A stretch of 64,000 nt of DNA, taken from Streptomyces sp. NRRL F-5123 (GTDB lineage Bacteria > Actinomycetota > Actinomycetes > Streptomycetales > Streptomycetaceae). Shown here piece after piece: positions 26,106 to 34,232 of the stretch. Location of the stretch: positions 25,862 to 89,861 of the forward strand of contig NZ_JOHY01000036.1 of assembly GCF_000721495.1 (NCBI RefSeq), written 5' to 3'. Position 1 is the stretch's first letter. Each line of letters starts with the position of its first letter. The position numbers were made by a program, and so were the translations under genes. The notes under the pieces are model-generated. The model had not been told where the DNA came from. It worked only from the letters and a program-made list of their open reading frames with translations, and made no database searches.

Positions 26106-26797
26106 CGCGCGAGGCTATCCGCCCCGCCTCCCCGCCCCATCGCCCGGGCCGCGGCGAGCAGCAGGACCAGGACGACGCCGGCCAGGTGCTCGTACCCGGC
26201 GAGGTTCGGGATCGACACGGCCTCCAGCACCATCGCGGCGACGATCGCGCCCGCCGTCCACCACGCGCGGTGGCGCAGCGCGACGTACACCCCGAGCCCG
26301 ACGACCGCCGCGGACGGCCCGGTGTCGCGCACCAGCAGGTCCGCGTGCGGCAGCGCGAGCGGCCAGCGCGGGTCCGCCCACAGGCAGCAGCGGGCGAAGC
26401 CGGTGCCGGCGAGAGTGGCCAGCAGCGCGACCGCGAGCATACGGCGCGGGCCGACCGTCGCCTCGGCGATGCCGAAGACCACGACGACCTGGAGCACCAG
26501 GCCCCACACCGGCAGCTCGGGGTCCGGCAGGAAGAGCGACAGCGGCGTCCGCAGCAGCGCCTGCCACCAGGGCAGGTTCGCGTAGACCGCGCCGAGGCGG
26601 TCCACCCAGCCGGTCGTGGCGTGCCGGTGCTGGAGGAGCTGGAGGACGAGGATGCCGGCGCATGCGGCGAGCGTGACCGGGATCCCGCGCAGGCCGCCCG
26701 CGCGGACCCGCCCCCACACGTCGGGGAAGAGCTGCCGGGCCTCCGCGACGGGCCCGCGGTGCCGCGTGTCCGCCGACCGCGCGCTGCCCGTTCCCAT
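26102..26797 (-). CDS. Rhomboid-like polytopic membrane protein
   Basis: A 231-aa integral membrane protein with about six hydrophobic helices. A DTGPSAAVVGLG segment (about residues 160-171) and a later GYEHLAGVVLVL (about 207) recall the serine and histidine positions of rhomboid-like proteins, but the canonical GASG motif is absent and protease activity is uncertain. It overlaps cobS by 4 bp and so is co-translated with it. Nothing in the sequence ties it directly to cobalamin; a role in membrane assembly of CobS is speculation. ATG start at 26797. Confidence 0.75.
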   Translation of the reverse strand: MGTGSARSADTRHRGPVAEARQLFPDVWGRVRAGGLRGIPVTLAACAGILVLQLLQHRHATTGWVDRLGAVYANLPWWQALLRTPLSLFLPDPELPVWGLVLQVVVVFGIAEATVGPRRMLAVALLATLAGTGFARCCLWADPRWPLALPHADLLVRDTGPSAAVVGLGVYVALRHRAWWTAGAIVAAMVLEAVSIPNLAGYEHLAGVVLVLLLAAARAMGRGGGADSLAR

Positions 26798-26814
26798 GGC
26801 TGGGAAGCATAAGG

Positions 26815-26840
26815 CGTAATGTCCTATTTACGGCATTACG
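26815..26840. promoter_or_regulatory. AT-rich inverted repeat before the rhomboid-like/cobS pair
   Basis: CGTAATG (26815-26821) and CATTACG (26834-26840) flank a 12-nt AT-rich spacer in the 60-bp gap between the cobT-like stop and the membrane-protein start. It could be an operator or promoter element for the downstream pair, or a cobT terminator. Confidence 0.4.
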
Positions 26841-26857
26841 TATGAGGTGCGGCGCGC

Positions 26858-27955
26858 CTACGCCGTGACGTCCTCTTCCTCCTCCTTCTGCTCCTCCGGC
26901 TCCTTCGGGGTCTCTTCCCGGGGAAGCTCGGCGGAGAGCGCCGCGGCGGACTGCACGAGGGGGAGGGCGAGCAGCGAGCCGACGCCGCCGCCCAGGTGGA
27001 GGCCGTGGTCGAACAGCGGGTCGAGGGAGACCCGGTCGAGCGCCTTCGCCTGGCCCGGCTCGCCGGTCGCGTGCGCGGCCAGCCACCAGTCGGGGGCCCG
27101 GAAGGCGACCCGCTGACCCACCAGCGCGCAGGCCGCGCCCACGACTCCGTCGAGGACCACGGGCATCTTGCGGACCGCCGCCTGCAGCAGGAAGCCCGTC
27201 ATCGCGGCGTAGTCGGCGCCGCCGACCGCGGCCAGCAGCGCGATCTGGTCGCCCAGCACGGGGCGCGCCCGGCGCAGCGCGTCGCGGATCGCGGCGCACT
27301 TGCGCATCCACCCGAGGTCGTCGACACCGGAGCCGCGGCCGGTCACCACGGAGGCGTCCGTGCCGCACAGCGCGGCGATCAGCACGCCGGCCGCCGTCGT
27401 ACCGCCCACGCTCAGGTCGCCGAGCAGTACGAGGTCGGTGCCGGCGTCGGCGTGCCGGTCGGCGATGGCCATACCGTGCCGGAAGGCCTCCTCGGCCTCC
27501 TCGCGGGTGAGGGCGTCCTCGACGTCGATACGTCCGGAGCCGCGCCGTACCCGATACGCCGTCACCTCGGCGGGCAGCTCCGCCGGATCGCAGTCCAGCG
27601 CCATGTCGACGACCTCGACCGGCACGCCGCCCAACTGCCGGGCGATCACGCTCACCGGGGCCGTACCGTCGAGCACTCCCCGCACCAGCGCGCCGGCCGT
27701 GCCCGCGGGCCGCGCGGACACGTCGAGCTCCGCGACCCCGTGGTCCGCGGCGAAGAGCAGCACGCGGGGCGAGGTGATCGGCCGTGCCGGGACCACTCCC
27801 TGCACGGCGGCCAGCCAGTCCGCGATCTCCGCGGCCTTCCCGAGCCCCGCCGCGGGCCGCACGAGGGAGGACCAGCGCTCCTGGGAGTCGCGCCGGGCCC
27901 GGGCGTCGGGTCGCTCCACGAGGGAGCCGAAGTCGTCGAGTTCGATGCCACTCAC
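26858..27955 (-). CDS. cobT: Nicotinate-nucleotide--dimethylbenzimidazole phosphoribosyltransferase (CobT-like)
   Basis: A 365-aa CobT-family enzyme that activates the lower ligand of cobalamin to alpha-ribazole phosphate. Recognisable motifs are LLFAADHGVAELDVS (about residues 65-79), the DLVLLGDLSVGGTTAAGVLIAAL block (about 180-202), GVDDLGWMRKCAAIRDAL and the C-terminal LDPLFDHGLHLGGGVGSLLALPL (about 325-347), which carries the loop around the catalytic region. The C-terminus ends in a run of Glu/Lys residues. The GTG at 27955 has a TAACGT hexamer ending 6 bp upstream and no ribosome-binding site, consistent with a leaderless transcript. Confidence 0.93.
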   Translation of the reverse strand: MSGIELDDFGSLVERPDARARRDSQERWSSLVRPAAGLGKAAEIADWLAAVQGVVPARPITSPRVLLFAADHGVAELDVSARPAGTAGALVRGVLDGTAPVSVIARQLGGVPVEVVDMALDCDPAELPAEVTAYRVRRGSGRIDVEDALTREEAEEAFRHGMAIADRHADAGTDLVLLGDLSVGGTTAAGVLIAALCGTDASVVTGRGSGVDDLGWMRKCAAIRDALRRARPVLGDQIALLAAVGGADYAAMTGFLLQAAVRKMPVVLDGVVGAACALVGQRVAFRAPDWWLAAHATGEPGQAKALDRVSLDPLFDHGLHLGGGVGSLLALPLVQSAAALSAELPREETPKEPEEQKEEEEDVTA

Positions 27956-28041
27956 CCGCCGAACGTTACCGCCCCCGTCCGGCGGCCCGCCCTTCCCCCT
28001 GCGCGGGGAGCACGTTCCCGCTGCGCGGGTGGCGGGCGTGC

Positions 28042-28360
28042 CGAGGGTGCGGATGCTCCGCCGGGTACGCGCAGCGGTGCGGGGTCCTGAGTTTGCCGCT
28101 GTGCGGGGCGGCGGGCGTTTGAGGGTGCGGATGCTCCGCCGGGTACTCCAGGGGCGTGGGGGCACCTCCCAGGCGGAGCCTGGGGGAGAACTGCGCGACC
28201 AGCCACGGCGTGCCGTCACGTCGTCACCGGTCCGAAGGGGCAGTTCGGTCCTCCCCCAGAGGTTCGCCTGGGAGGTGCCCCCACGCCCCTGAAAGCGCGT
28301 GTCCGGCGGCGCAGCCGTCCCCGAAAAAACGCGTGCCCCGCGGAGCATCCGCACCCTCAC
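28042..28360. repeat. Nested palindrome and direct repeats; dispersed element, copy d
   Basis: GAGGGTGCGGATGCTCCGCC is present at 28043 and 28121 (78-bp offset), and its reverse complement lies near 28338-28360. Inside is the element proper: a 40-nt arm at 28149-28188 and a 41-nt arm at 28251-28291 that are reverse complements except for three or four positions. AACTGC/GCAGTT extends the stem inward. It fills the 27956-28403 gap, downstream of the CobU fusion gene. No gene is visible. Confidence 0.85.
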
Positions 28361-28403
28361 ATCGCGTGCCCCGCGGCGCAGCCGTGCCTTCCCCGGGAGG
28401 GGG

Positions 28404-29615
28404 TCAGCGGAGGGGGAAGGGGAGTCCGGACACCGTCAGGAGGACGTGTTCGGACTCAGAGGCGATCGCGGCGTTGAGAACGCCGAGCTCATCGCGGAAG
28501 CGGCGGCCCGACGCCGTCGCGGGGACGACACCCGCGCCCACCTCGTTCGTGACGGCCACCGCGGTGCGACGGGTCGCACGCCACGCGGTGACGAGTTCGT
28601 CGACCCGCGCGCGGACGCGCCGCGCGGCCCCCGCGCGCCAGGCCGCGTCGTCCCACGCCCCCTCCTCGTCGAGGACGTGCGTGAGCCACAGCGCGAGGCA
28701 GTCGACCAGGAGCGGCGGGCCGGAGGCGTCGGCGAGGAGGGGTACGAGGTCGCGGGTCTCCAGCGTGCGCCAGCCCGCGGGGCGGCGCTCGCGGTGCCGG
28801 GCGACGCGCTCGGCCCACTCCGTGTCGCCCTCCCGGGTGCCGCCCGTGGCCACGTACACGACCTCGGGGAAGGCGGCGAGCCGCCGCTCCGCCTCGGCGG
28901 ACTTGCCGGAGCGCGCGCCGCCGGTGACGAGGGTGCGGCGCGGCACGTCCGGCACCTCGTGGTAGTCGCCGGCGGTGAGCGTCGTCCCGTCCGGGACGGC
29001 CCGCGCCCCGTACGCGGCGAGCCGGCGGCCGAGTTCGGGCTGCGGGGGCGCGTCGTGGCCGATGTGCAGGGCGACGACGTCGGTGGTGCCGGTGACCGCC
29101 CCGGCGGCCCGCAGCCGGGCGAGCGCGTCCGGCCGCCCCACCGCGTCGAGCAGCACGAGGTCGTACGGCGGCTCGCCTGCGCCCTCCGCGAGGCCCGCGG
29201 GCGCGCAGCCGGGCGGCAGGTAGAGCAGCCGCAGGCCCGCGGGCGACTCCACGCCGTACCCCGTACCCGGCGCGTCCATGGCCAGCGCCCGCACCTTGTG
29301 GCCGGTGATGAGGGTGAGCCGCTGCCCGTCGGGCACCCGGGCGGGCGCGGGCAGGCCCGCCGGGATCTCCACGGGGGGCCCGTCGTGCGGGTGCGAGAGC
29401 AGCACGAGCCGCAGCCCCGCCAGGCTGTGCCCGGCCCGCGCCGCGGCCAGCGCCACCCCGGGGGTCAGGTCGAGCAGCACCACGTCGTCGACGAGTACGG
29501 CGCTGGGCGCGCGGCCCCCGTCGCCCGTCGCGAGGGCGCACGCCGCACAGGGGCAGTCGGGGACGGGCAGGCCCGCGGGCCCCGCGGTGCCGAGCAGAGT
29601 CGCTTCCACGGACAC
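28404..29615 (-). CDS. cobU: MBL-fold / adenosylcobinamide kinase-guanylyltransferase fusion (CobU)
   Basis: A 403-aa two-domain protein. The C-terminal half (from about residue 222) is CobU: GGARSGKS P-loop, VYVATGGTREGDTEWAERVARHRERRP with the guanylylation histidine region, PLLVDCLALWLTHVL and VTNEVGAGVVPATASGRRFRDELG. This enzyme phosphorylates and guanylylates adenosylcobinamide. The N-terminal half (1-215) resembles PqqB/PhnP-type metallo-beta-lactamase folds, with a CPCAAC cysteine cluster near residue 21 and VLLSHPHDGP near 72. However, the usual HxHxDH is degenerate, so hydrolase activity is doubtful. GTG start at 29615. First of the minus-strand cobalamin genes, divergent from the 68-aa gene. 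Confidence 0.92.
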   Translation of the reverse strand: MSVEATLLGTAGPAGLPVPDCPCAACALATGDGGRAPSAVLVDDVVLLDLTPGVALAAARAGHSLAGLRLVLLSHPHDGPPVEIPAGLPAPARVPDGQRLTLITGHKVRALAMDAPGTGYGVESPAGLRLLYLPPGCAPAGLAEGAGEPPYDLVLLDAVGRPDALARLRAAGAVTGTTDVVALHIGHDAPPQPELGRRLAAYGARAVPDGTTLTAGDYHEVPDVPRRTLVTGGARSGKSAEAERRLAAFPEVVYVATGGTREGDTEWAERVARHRERRPAGWRTLETRDLVPLLADASGPPLLVDCLALWLTHVLDEEGAWDDAAWRAGAARRVRARVDELVTAWRATRRTAVAVTNEVGAGVVPATASGRRFRDELGVLNAAIASESEHVLLTVSGLPFPLR

Positions 29616-29739
29616 GATCGTCTCGCGTCCGGCTGCCCCGGGCGCGCGGGGTCCGCCATGTGGCGACCGTCCCCACCCGCGCGTCCTGCGGCTACGCTGC
29701 CAGGGCAGGGCCCGTCAGCAGACGTACGAGGAGACCTAC

Positions 29740-29946
29740 ATGGCGTGGACGTGGCGGTTCGAGACGGCCGACGGCACCGCGGTGGAGCCCGCGGTGCAGC
29801 CCGAGGAGTTCACCACACAGGGGGACGCCGAGTCCTGGCTCGGCCTGTACTGGAAGGAACTGCTGGAGGGCGGCGCGGAGCAGGTCGTCCTCAGCGACGG
29901 CGACACGAAGATCTACGGCCCGATGAGCCTGCACGCCGAGGTCTGA
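29740..29946 (+). CDS. Small conserved acidic protein
   Basis: A 68-aa protein (MAWTWRFETADGTAVEP...) with a clear GGAG ribosome-binding site ahead of the ATG at 29740. It has several aromatic residues and an alternating pattern (WRFETADGTA, EQVVLSDGDTKIYGPM) that suggests a small beta-rich fold. No family name recognised. It converges on the HtrA-type protease gene with only 7 bp between stops, leaving almost no room for a separate terminator. Confidence 0.8.
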   Translation: MAWTWRFETADGTAVEPAVQPEEFTTQGDAESWLGLYWKELLEGGAEQVVLSDGDTKIYGPMSLHAEV

Positions 29947-29953
29947 GCCCCGC

Positions 29954-31021
29954 TCACTGGTCGAGCGAGGACAGCGTCACTTCCGCGGTCTTCGTCGAAC
30001 CGTCCCGGTCGTAGGTGACCTTCACCTTCCGGCCCGGCTCGAGTTCGGCGAGGGCCGCGGTCAGCGACTGGACGGTCGTGACCGTCGTGCCGCCCAGCTT
30101 CGTGATGACGTCCCCGGACTCCAGCCCCGCCTTCGCGGCCGCGCCGCCCTTCGTGACGGACACGATTGCCACCCCGGCGGGCTGCTGGTCCGGGCCGACC
30201 ACACCGCGGACGGTCACGCCGAGCGCCGCCCGGCCGGAGTCCGTCACCTTGCCGTTCTTGATGATCTGGTCGGCGATCCGCTTGACCGCGGACGCCGGGA
30301 TCGCGAAGCCGATGCCGGGCGCCGCCCCGCTGCCCAGTTGGGGGTCGGTCGCCGCGAGCGTCGGGATGCCGATGACCTGGTTGTCCAGGTTGACCAGCGC
30401 GCCGCCGCTGTTGCCGGGGTTGATCGCCGCGGACGTCTGCACCATGTCGGGGATCGTCGCGCCCGTCCCGCCGCCCGACGCGCTCTCGCTCACCGTACGG
30501 TCCGTCGCCGACACGATGCCCTGCGTGACGCTGCTGGACAGGCCCAGCGGATTGCCCATCGCCAGCACGATCTGGCCCACCGCGACCTTCGACGAATCCC
30601 CGAACCGCGCGGGCTTCAGGCCCTTCGGCGGCGAGTCCAGCCGGATGACGGCGAGGTCGTTCGCCGGGAAGGACGAGACGAGCTTCGCGGCGAGCGGGCT
30701 GCCGCCCGTGGCCAGCGACACCTGGAAGGCGGTGGCATTGCCGATGACGTGGGCGTTCGTGACGATGTCGCCCTTGTCGTCGTAGACCACGCCGGAGCCC
30801 AGCTCCTGGTCGGTCGTGATCTGCACGACCGACGGCAGCACCTCCTTGACGGTGCTCTCGTACGCCGACTGGAGCTCGCCGCCTCCGCCGGAGGCCGCGA
30901 CTGCGGCGGGGGCCGCGCTCACCGGGTCCCCGGCGCTTCCACTGCCGCTCGTGCACGAGGATGCCGTCACCGCGAGGCCTGCTACGCACGCCATGACGTG
31001 GGCACTCCGGAGTCGCCTCAT
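29954..31021 (-). CDS. HtrA/DegP-type serine protease with PDZ domain, probable lipoprotein
   Basis: A 355-aa S1C protease. The N-terminus (MRRLRSAHVMACVAGLAVTASSC) is an export signal ending in a weak lipobox with Cys at about residue 23. The trypsin-like domain carries the triad His in TNAHV (about 90), Asp in ANDLAVIRL (about 120) and Ser in NPGNSGGALV (about 203). A C-terminal PDZ domain follows (RAALGVTVRGVVG to the end, with KAGLESGDVITKLGG as the peptide-binding core). It acts outside the membrane in folding stress or protein turnover. The ATG at 31021 starts the signal peptide. Confidence 0.94.
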   Translation of the reverse strand: MRRLRSAHVMACVAGLAVTASSCTSGSGSAGDPVSAAPAAVAASGGGGELQSAYESTVKEVLPSVVQITTDQELGSGVVYDDKGDIVTNAHVIGNATAFQVSLATGGSPLAAKLVSSFPANDLAVIRLDSPPKGLKPARFGDSSKVAVGQIVLAMGNPLGLSSSVTQGIVSATDRTVSESASGGGTGATIPDMVQTSAAINPGNSGGALVNLDNQVIGIPTLAATDPQLGSGAAPGIGFAIPASAVKRIADQIIKNGKVTDSGRAALGVTVRGVVGPDQQPAGVAIVSVTKGGAAAKAGLESGDVITKLGGTTVTTVQSLTAALAELEPGRKVKVTYDRDGSTKTAEVTLSSLDQ

Positions 31022-31248
31022 GGGAAGAGTCTGACTTTCCGCCCGCCCCCCGACCCGCCCACCGCGTCCATCCGGGTCCCCCGGCGCCCACCCCCGGGCT
31101 GCCTCCTGCGGTGCCCTGTGCGACGAGCCACGGTCAAGGGACGATCCCGCGACGGCGGAACAGGGCGGCCGCAGGGTCACCGCCCCCGGCGGAAAGCGGA
31201 CCGCCCACCGCAAGGGCAGCCACCACGGGCCGGCCCGGCCAGGAGGGC

Positions 31249-32025
31249 TTACGCGCGGATGCCGCAGACGTGGAGGAGGGCGGCGACCGCGCGGTAGGGG
31301 TCGGTCCTCCCCGCGGTCTCCTCGGCGTCGAGCAGGGCGGCCAGCGCCCCCGGCGCCGAAGGCGCCATCGCGTGGTCGGGGGCGGCGTCGGTGAAGACCC
31401 GCACGCCGTACCACGTGTGCAGCGGCACGTTGATGCCGGTGAGCGTCGCGGTGAGCGGACCGAGCCGGTCCGCCCGGGTCGCCAGCCCGAGGCGGTTGAC
31501 GTACCCCTCGGAGGTGAACGCGTGCAGCGCGGACGGGAAGTCCCCGAGCAGCCCCGGCCGCATGGCCAGCGCGTCCCCGTTGCGGACGAGCAGCGACAGC
31601 AGCCCCCCGGGCGCGAGGACCCGCGCGAGCGCGGCGAGCAGCGGCTCGGGATCGGCCACGTACATCAGCACGCCGTGGCACAGGACGACGTCGAAGCACG
31701 CGGGCCCGAAGTGCCGGCCGGTCTCGCGGCCGTCGCCCTGGAGGACGACGATGCGCGCCCGCACCTCCGCGGGCTCGGCCATGACCGCCGAGCGCAGCAC
31801 GCCGAGCATCGCCGGGTCGGGCTCGAGGCCCGTGACGAGGTGCCCGGCGCGGGCGAGGCGTATTGCCTGGGTGCCCTGCCCGGGGCCTACGTCGAGCACG
31901 CGCAGCCGGCGGCGCGCGGCGTGCGCGCCGCCGGGAGGCGGGAAGTGCAGGGCCAGCTGCTCGTCGAGCTGCCGGGAGACCAGCTCCTGGCGGACGGTGT
32001 TCCGCAGTCCGCCGAGAGTGCCCAC
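31249..32025 (-). CDS. Class I SAM-dependent methyltransferase
   Basis: A protein of about 258 aa with a Rossmann methyltransferase core: RVLDVGPGQGTQAIRLARAG (motif I, SAM binding), VTGLEPDP, then FDVVLCHGVLMYVADPEPLLAALARVLAPGGLLSLLVRN (motifs IV-VI). The substrate is unknown. The first ATG/GTG/TTG in frame is the GTG at 32025, but similar-looking sequence (LNAGLDSGLPGAAGFHGG) continues upstream to a CTG overlapping the DUF3043 stop at 32088-32091, so a CTG start is possible. It is translated directly after the DUF3043 gene, probably as an operon. Confidence 0.88.
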   Translation of the reverse strand: MGTLGGLRNTVRQELVSRQLDEQLALHFPPPGGAHAARRRLRVLDVGPGQGTQAIRLARAGHLVTGLEPDPAMLGVLRSAVMAEPAEVRARIVVLQGDGRETGRHFGPACFDVVLCHGVLMYVADPEPLLAALARVLAPGGLLSLLVRNGDALAMRPGLLGDFPSALHAFTSEGYVNRLGLATRADRLGPLTATLTGINVPLHTWYGVRVFTDAAPDHAMAPSAPGALAALLDAEETAGRTDPYRAVAALLHVCGIRA

Positions 32026-32087
32026 CCAGGTGTCCGCGCCGCCGTGGAATCCGGCGGCGCCGGGCAGTCCGGAGTCCAGCCCGGCGT

Positions 32088-32672
32088 TCAGAGCTTGGCG
32101 CCGCGCGCGACCTGCGGCTTCGGCAGCCGCATCCGGCGCATCTGGAGCGTACGCATCAGGCCGTAGCTGACCGCGCGCTTGGTGTTCTGGTCGGGGAAGC
32201 GCTCGGCGAGCCGGCGGCGCAGCGAGATCGCGGTGACCACCGAGTCGATCACGATGAGCACGATGACCAGCAGCCACAGGATCAGCGAGAGGTTCTGGAG
32301 CGCGGGCAGCAGGCTTCCGATGAGGATGAGGATCGCCATCGGCAGGAAGAACTCCGCGACCCGGTAGCGCGAGTCGACGTAGTCGCGGGTGAATTTGCGC
32401 ACGGGCCCCTGGTGGGCGGCCGGGAGGTTGCGCTCGTCACCGTTGGCCAGCGCCTCGCGGCGCTTCGCGAGGTCCTGGCGGCGCGCCTCACGCGCGGCGC
32501 GGACCTGCGACTTGCGGTCTGTCGGCGTGTTGAGCGCCTTGCGGCGGCCGGTCTGGGCCTCGCTGCGCTTGGGCGTGGGGCGACCCTTGGGAGCCTGCGG
32601 GTCGCGGGTCTGGTCCTCAAGCACGGTAGCTACTGCTTGGGCCTGCTCATCTGGGGTACGACGTCGGAACAC
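32088..32672 (-). CDS. DUF3043 domain membrane protein
   Basis: A 194-aa protein of the actinobacterial DUF3043 family. The basic, hydrophilic N-terminal half (GRPTPKRSEAQTGRRKALNTP, then KREALANGDERNLPAAHQGPVRKFTRDYVDSRY) leads to two adjacent transmembrane helices (about residues 118-160). The family function is unknown. The GTG at 32672 matches the conserved start (VFRRRTPDEQA); the longer frame from 32717 lacks a ribosome-binding site. It is divergent from pspA. Confidence 0.9.
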   Translation of the reverse strand: MFRRRTPDEQAQAVATVLEDQTRDPQAPKGRPTPKRSEAQTGRRKALNTPTDRKSQVRAAREARRQDLAKRREALANGDERNLPAAHQGPVRKFTRDYVDSRYRVAEFFLPMAILILIGSLLPALQNLSLILWLLVIVLIVIDSVVTAISLRRRLAERFPDQNTKRAVSYGLMRTLQMRRMRLPKPQVARGAKL

Positions 32673-32868
32673 ATCTCCCAGGTTACGTGGTTCCGCCGCG
32701 CTACCCCAGCCCCTCACCTACTCCTCGGGCAGGGGGAAACCGAACCGTGATCGTCCTTGGGGAGGAGCGCATCCGGTCCCGAACAGTGCGGTAATGGAAC
32801 CAGGGCCCGTAGGCTGGGGTCTGTAGAGGTGCTGGAGCAGTTGCCGGAGAAGGGGGCGCGCGAGGCCC

Positions 32869-33663
32869 ATGAGCGGTGTCATGAAGCGGATGGGACTGAT
32901 CTTCCGCGCGAAGGCCAACAAGGCTCTGGACAGGGCCGAGGACCCGCGCGAGACGCTTGACTACTCGTACCAGAAGCAGCTGGAGCTGCTGCAGAAGGTG
33001 CGCCGGGGTGTGGCGGACGTCGCCACCTCGCGCAAGCGGCTGGAGCTGCAGCTCACCGAACTGCAGAAGAAGTCGGCGACCTACGAGGACCAGGGCCGCA
33101 AGGCGCTGGCGCTGGGCCGTGAGGACCTGGCGCGCGAGGCGCTGTCGCGGCGCGCGGCCCTCCAGCAGCAGGTCACCGACCTGGAGACGCAGCACACCCA
33201 GCTCCAGGGCGAGGAGGAGAAGCTCACGCTCGCCTCCCAGCGCCTGCAGGCCAAGGTGGACGCCTTCCGTACGAAGAAGGAGACCATCAAGGCCACCTAC
33301 ACCGCCGCGCAGGCGCAGACCCAGATCGGCGAGGCCTTCTCGGGCATCTCCGAGGAGATGGGCGACGTCGGCATGGCGATCCAGCGCGCCGAGGACAAGA
33401 CGGAGCAGCTGCGCGCCCGGGCCGGCGCCCTGGACGAGCTGATCGCCTCCGGCGCCCTCGACGACCCGTCGGGCCTCGCCAAGGACGACATCCAGGCCGA
33501 GCTGGACCGGCTGTCCGGCGGCAGCGACGTCGAGCTGGAGCTCCAGCGGATGAAGGCGGAGCTGGCCGGCGGCACGAGCAGCACCCCGGCGATCGAGGGC
33601 GGCCAGCAGGGGCAGGACGCCCAGGGCCGGCCGCAGGACACCCCGAGGTTCGACAAGCAGTGA
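32869..33663 (+). CDS. pspA: Phage shock protein A / IM30 family protein
   Basis: A 264-aa PspA homologue, predicted to bind the inner leaflet of the membrane and form oligomers under envelope stress. An N-terminal amphipathic segment (MKRMGLIFRAKANKALDRAEDP) is followed by a long coiled coil (about residues 25-190; LDYSYQKQLELLQKVRRGVADV, LEAETQ-like repeats), as in ESCRT-III-related proteins. The C-terminus is a flexible Gln/Gly-rich tail. The start at 32869 is used; the Met at residue 5 is an alternative. It is transcribed with pspAA and a histidine kinase. Confidence 0.94.
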   Translation: MSGVMKRMGLIFRAKANKALDRAEDPRETLDYSYQKQLELLQKVRRGVADVATSRKRLELQLTELQKKSATYEDQGRKALALGREDLAREALSRRAALQQQVTDLETQHTQLQGEEEKLTLASQRLQAKVDAFRTKKETIKATYTAAQAQTQIGEAFSGISEEMGDVGMAIQRAEDKTEQLRARAGALDELIASGALDDPSGLAKDDIQAELDRLSGGSDVELELQRMKAELAGGTSSTPAIEGGQQGQDAQGRPQDTPRFDKQ

Positions 33664-33871
33664 CGACGGGCGGTGGTCCGTGTGCCGGCCTCGCCCGGCG
33701 GCGGACACCGCACCGGCGAGGCCGGCCCGCTTCCGGTACGTACGCCCCAGGCTCCGGTATCTCTCGACCCGCCCGGTCCCGTACGCCCGCACGGCGCCGC
33801 GCCGCTGTTCCCGCACTTCCGCAGCCGTACCGCCCTTGAGTCGCAATGGAGCCGCAACGGAGGAGGCCGTC

Positions 33872-34150
33872 ATGATCGCGCGGATCATGGGGGAGGGGCA
33901 GGTGAGGTTGGCGGACGCCGACCTCACCGAGCTCAACAAGCTGGACGACGAGCTGCTCGCCGCCGTCGAGGCCGGCGACGAGGAGGGCTTCCGGCACACG
34001 CTGGGCGCCCTGCTCGACACGGTCCGCCGGCTCGGCGAACCGCTGCCCGACGACGCGCTGGAGCCCTCTCAGCTGATCCTCCCCGCGCCGGACGCCACGC
34101 TCGACCAGGTCCGCGACATGCTGCACAACGACGGGCTGATCCCTGGCTAG
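33872..34150 (+). CDS. pspAA: PspA-associated protein PspAA
   Basis: A 92-aa protein starting MIARIMGEGQVRLADADLTELNKLDDEL, the typical sequence of PspAA proteins that accompany actinobacterial PspA. It has a short beta-rich N-terminus and helical remainder with no membrane segment. It presumably works with PspA at the membrane. A strong GGAGGAGG ribosome-binding site precedes the ATG at 33872. It lies 208 bp after pspA, with the histidine kinase frame overlapping its 3' end. Confidence 0.9.
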   Translation: MIARIMGEGQVRLADADLTELNKLDDELLAAVEAGDEEGFRHTLGALLDTVRRLGEPLPDDALEPSQLILPAPDATLDQVRDMLHNDGLIPG

Positions 34151-34232
34151 GACCTCCCGGCGGTGGGGGCCGCCCGCGCGGCTCTCGCGCCGGGCGCTGT
34201 GGACGGGGCTGCTGCTGTGCTGCGCCCTGTCG

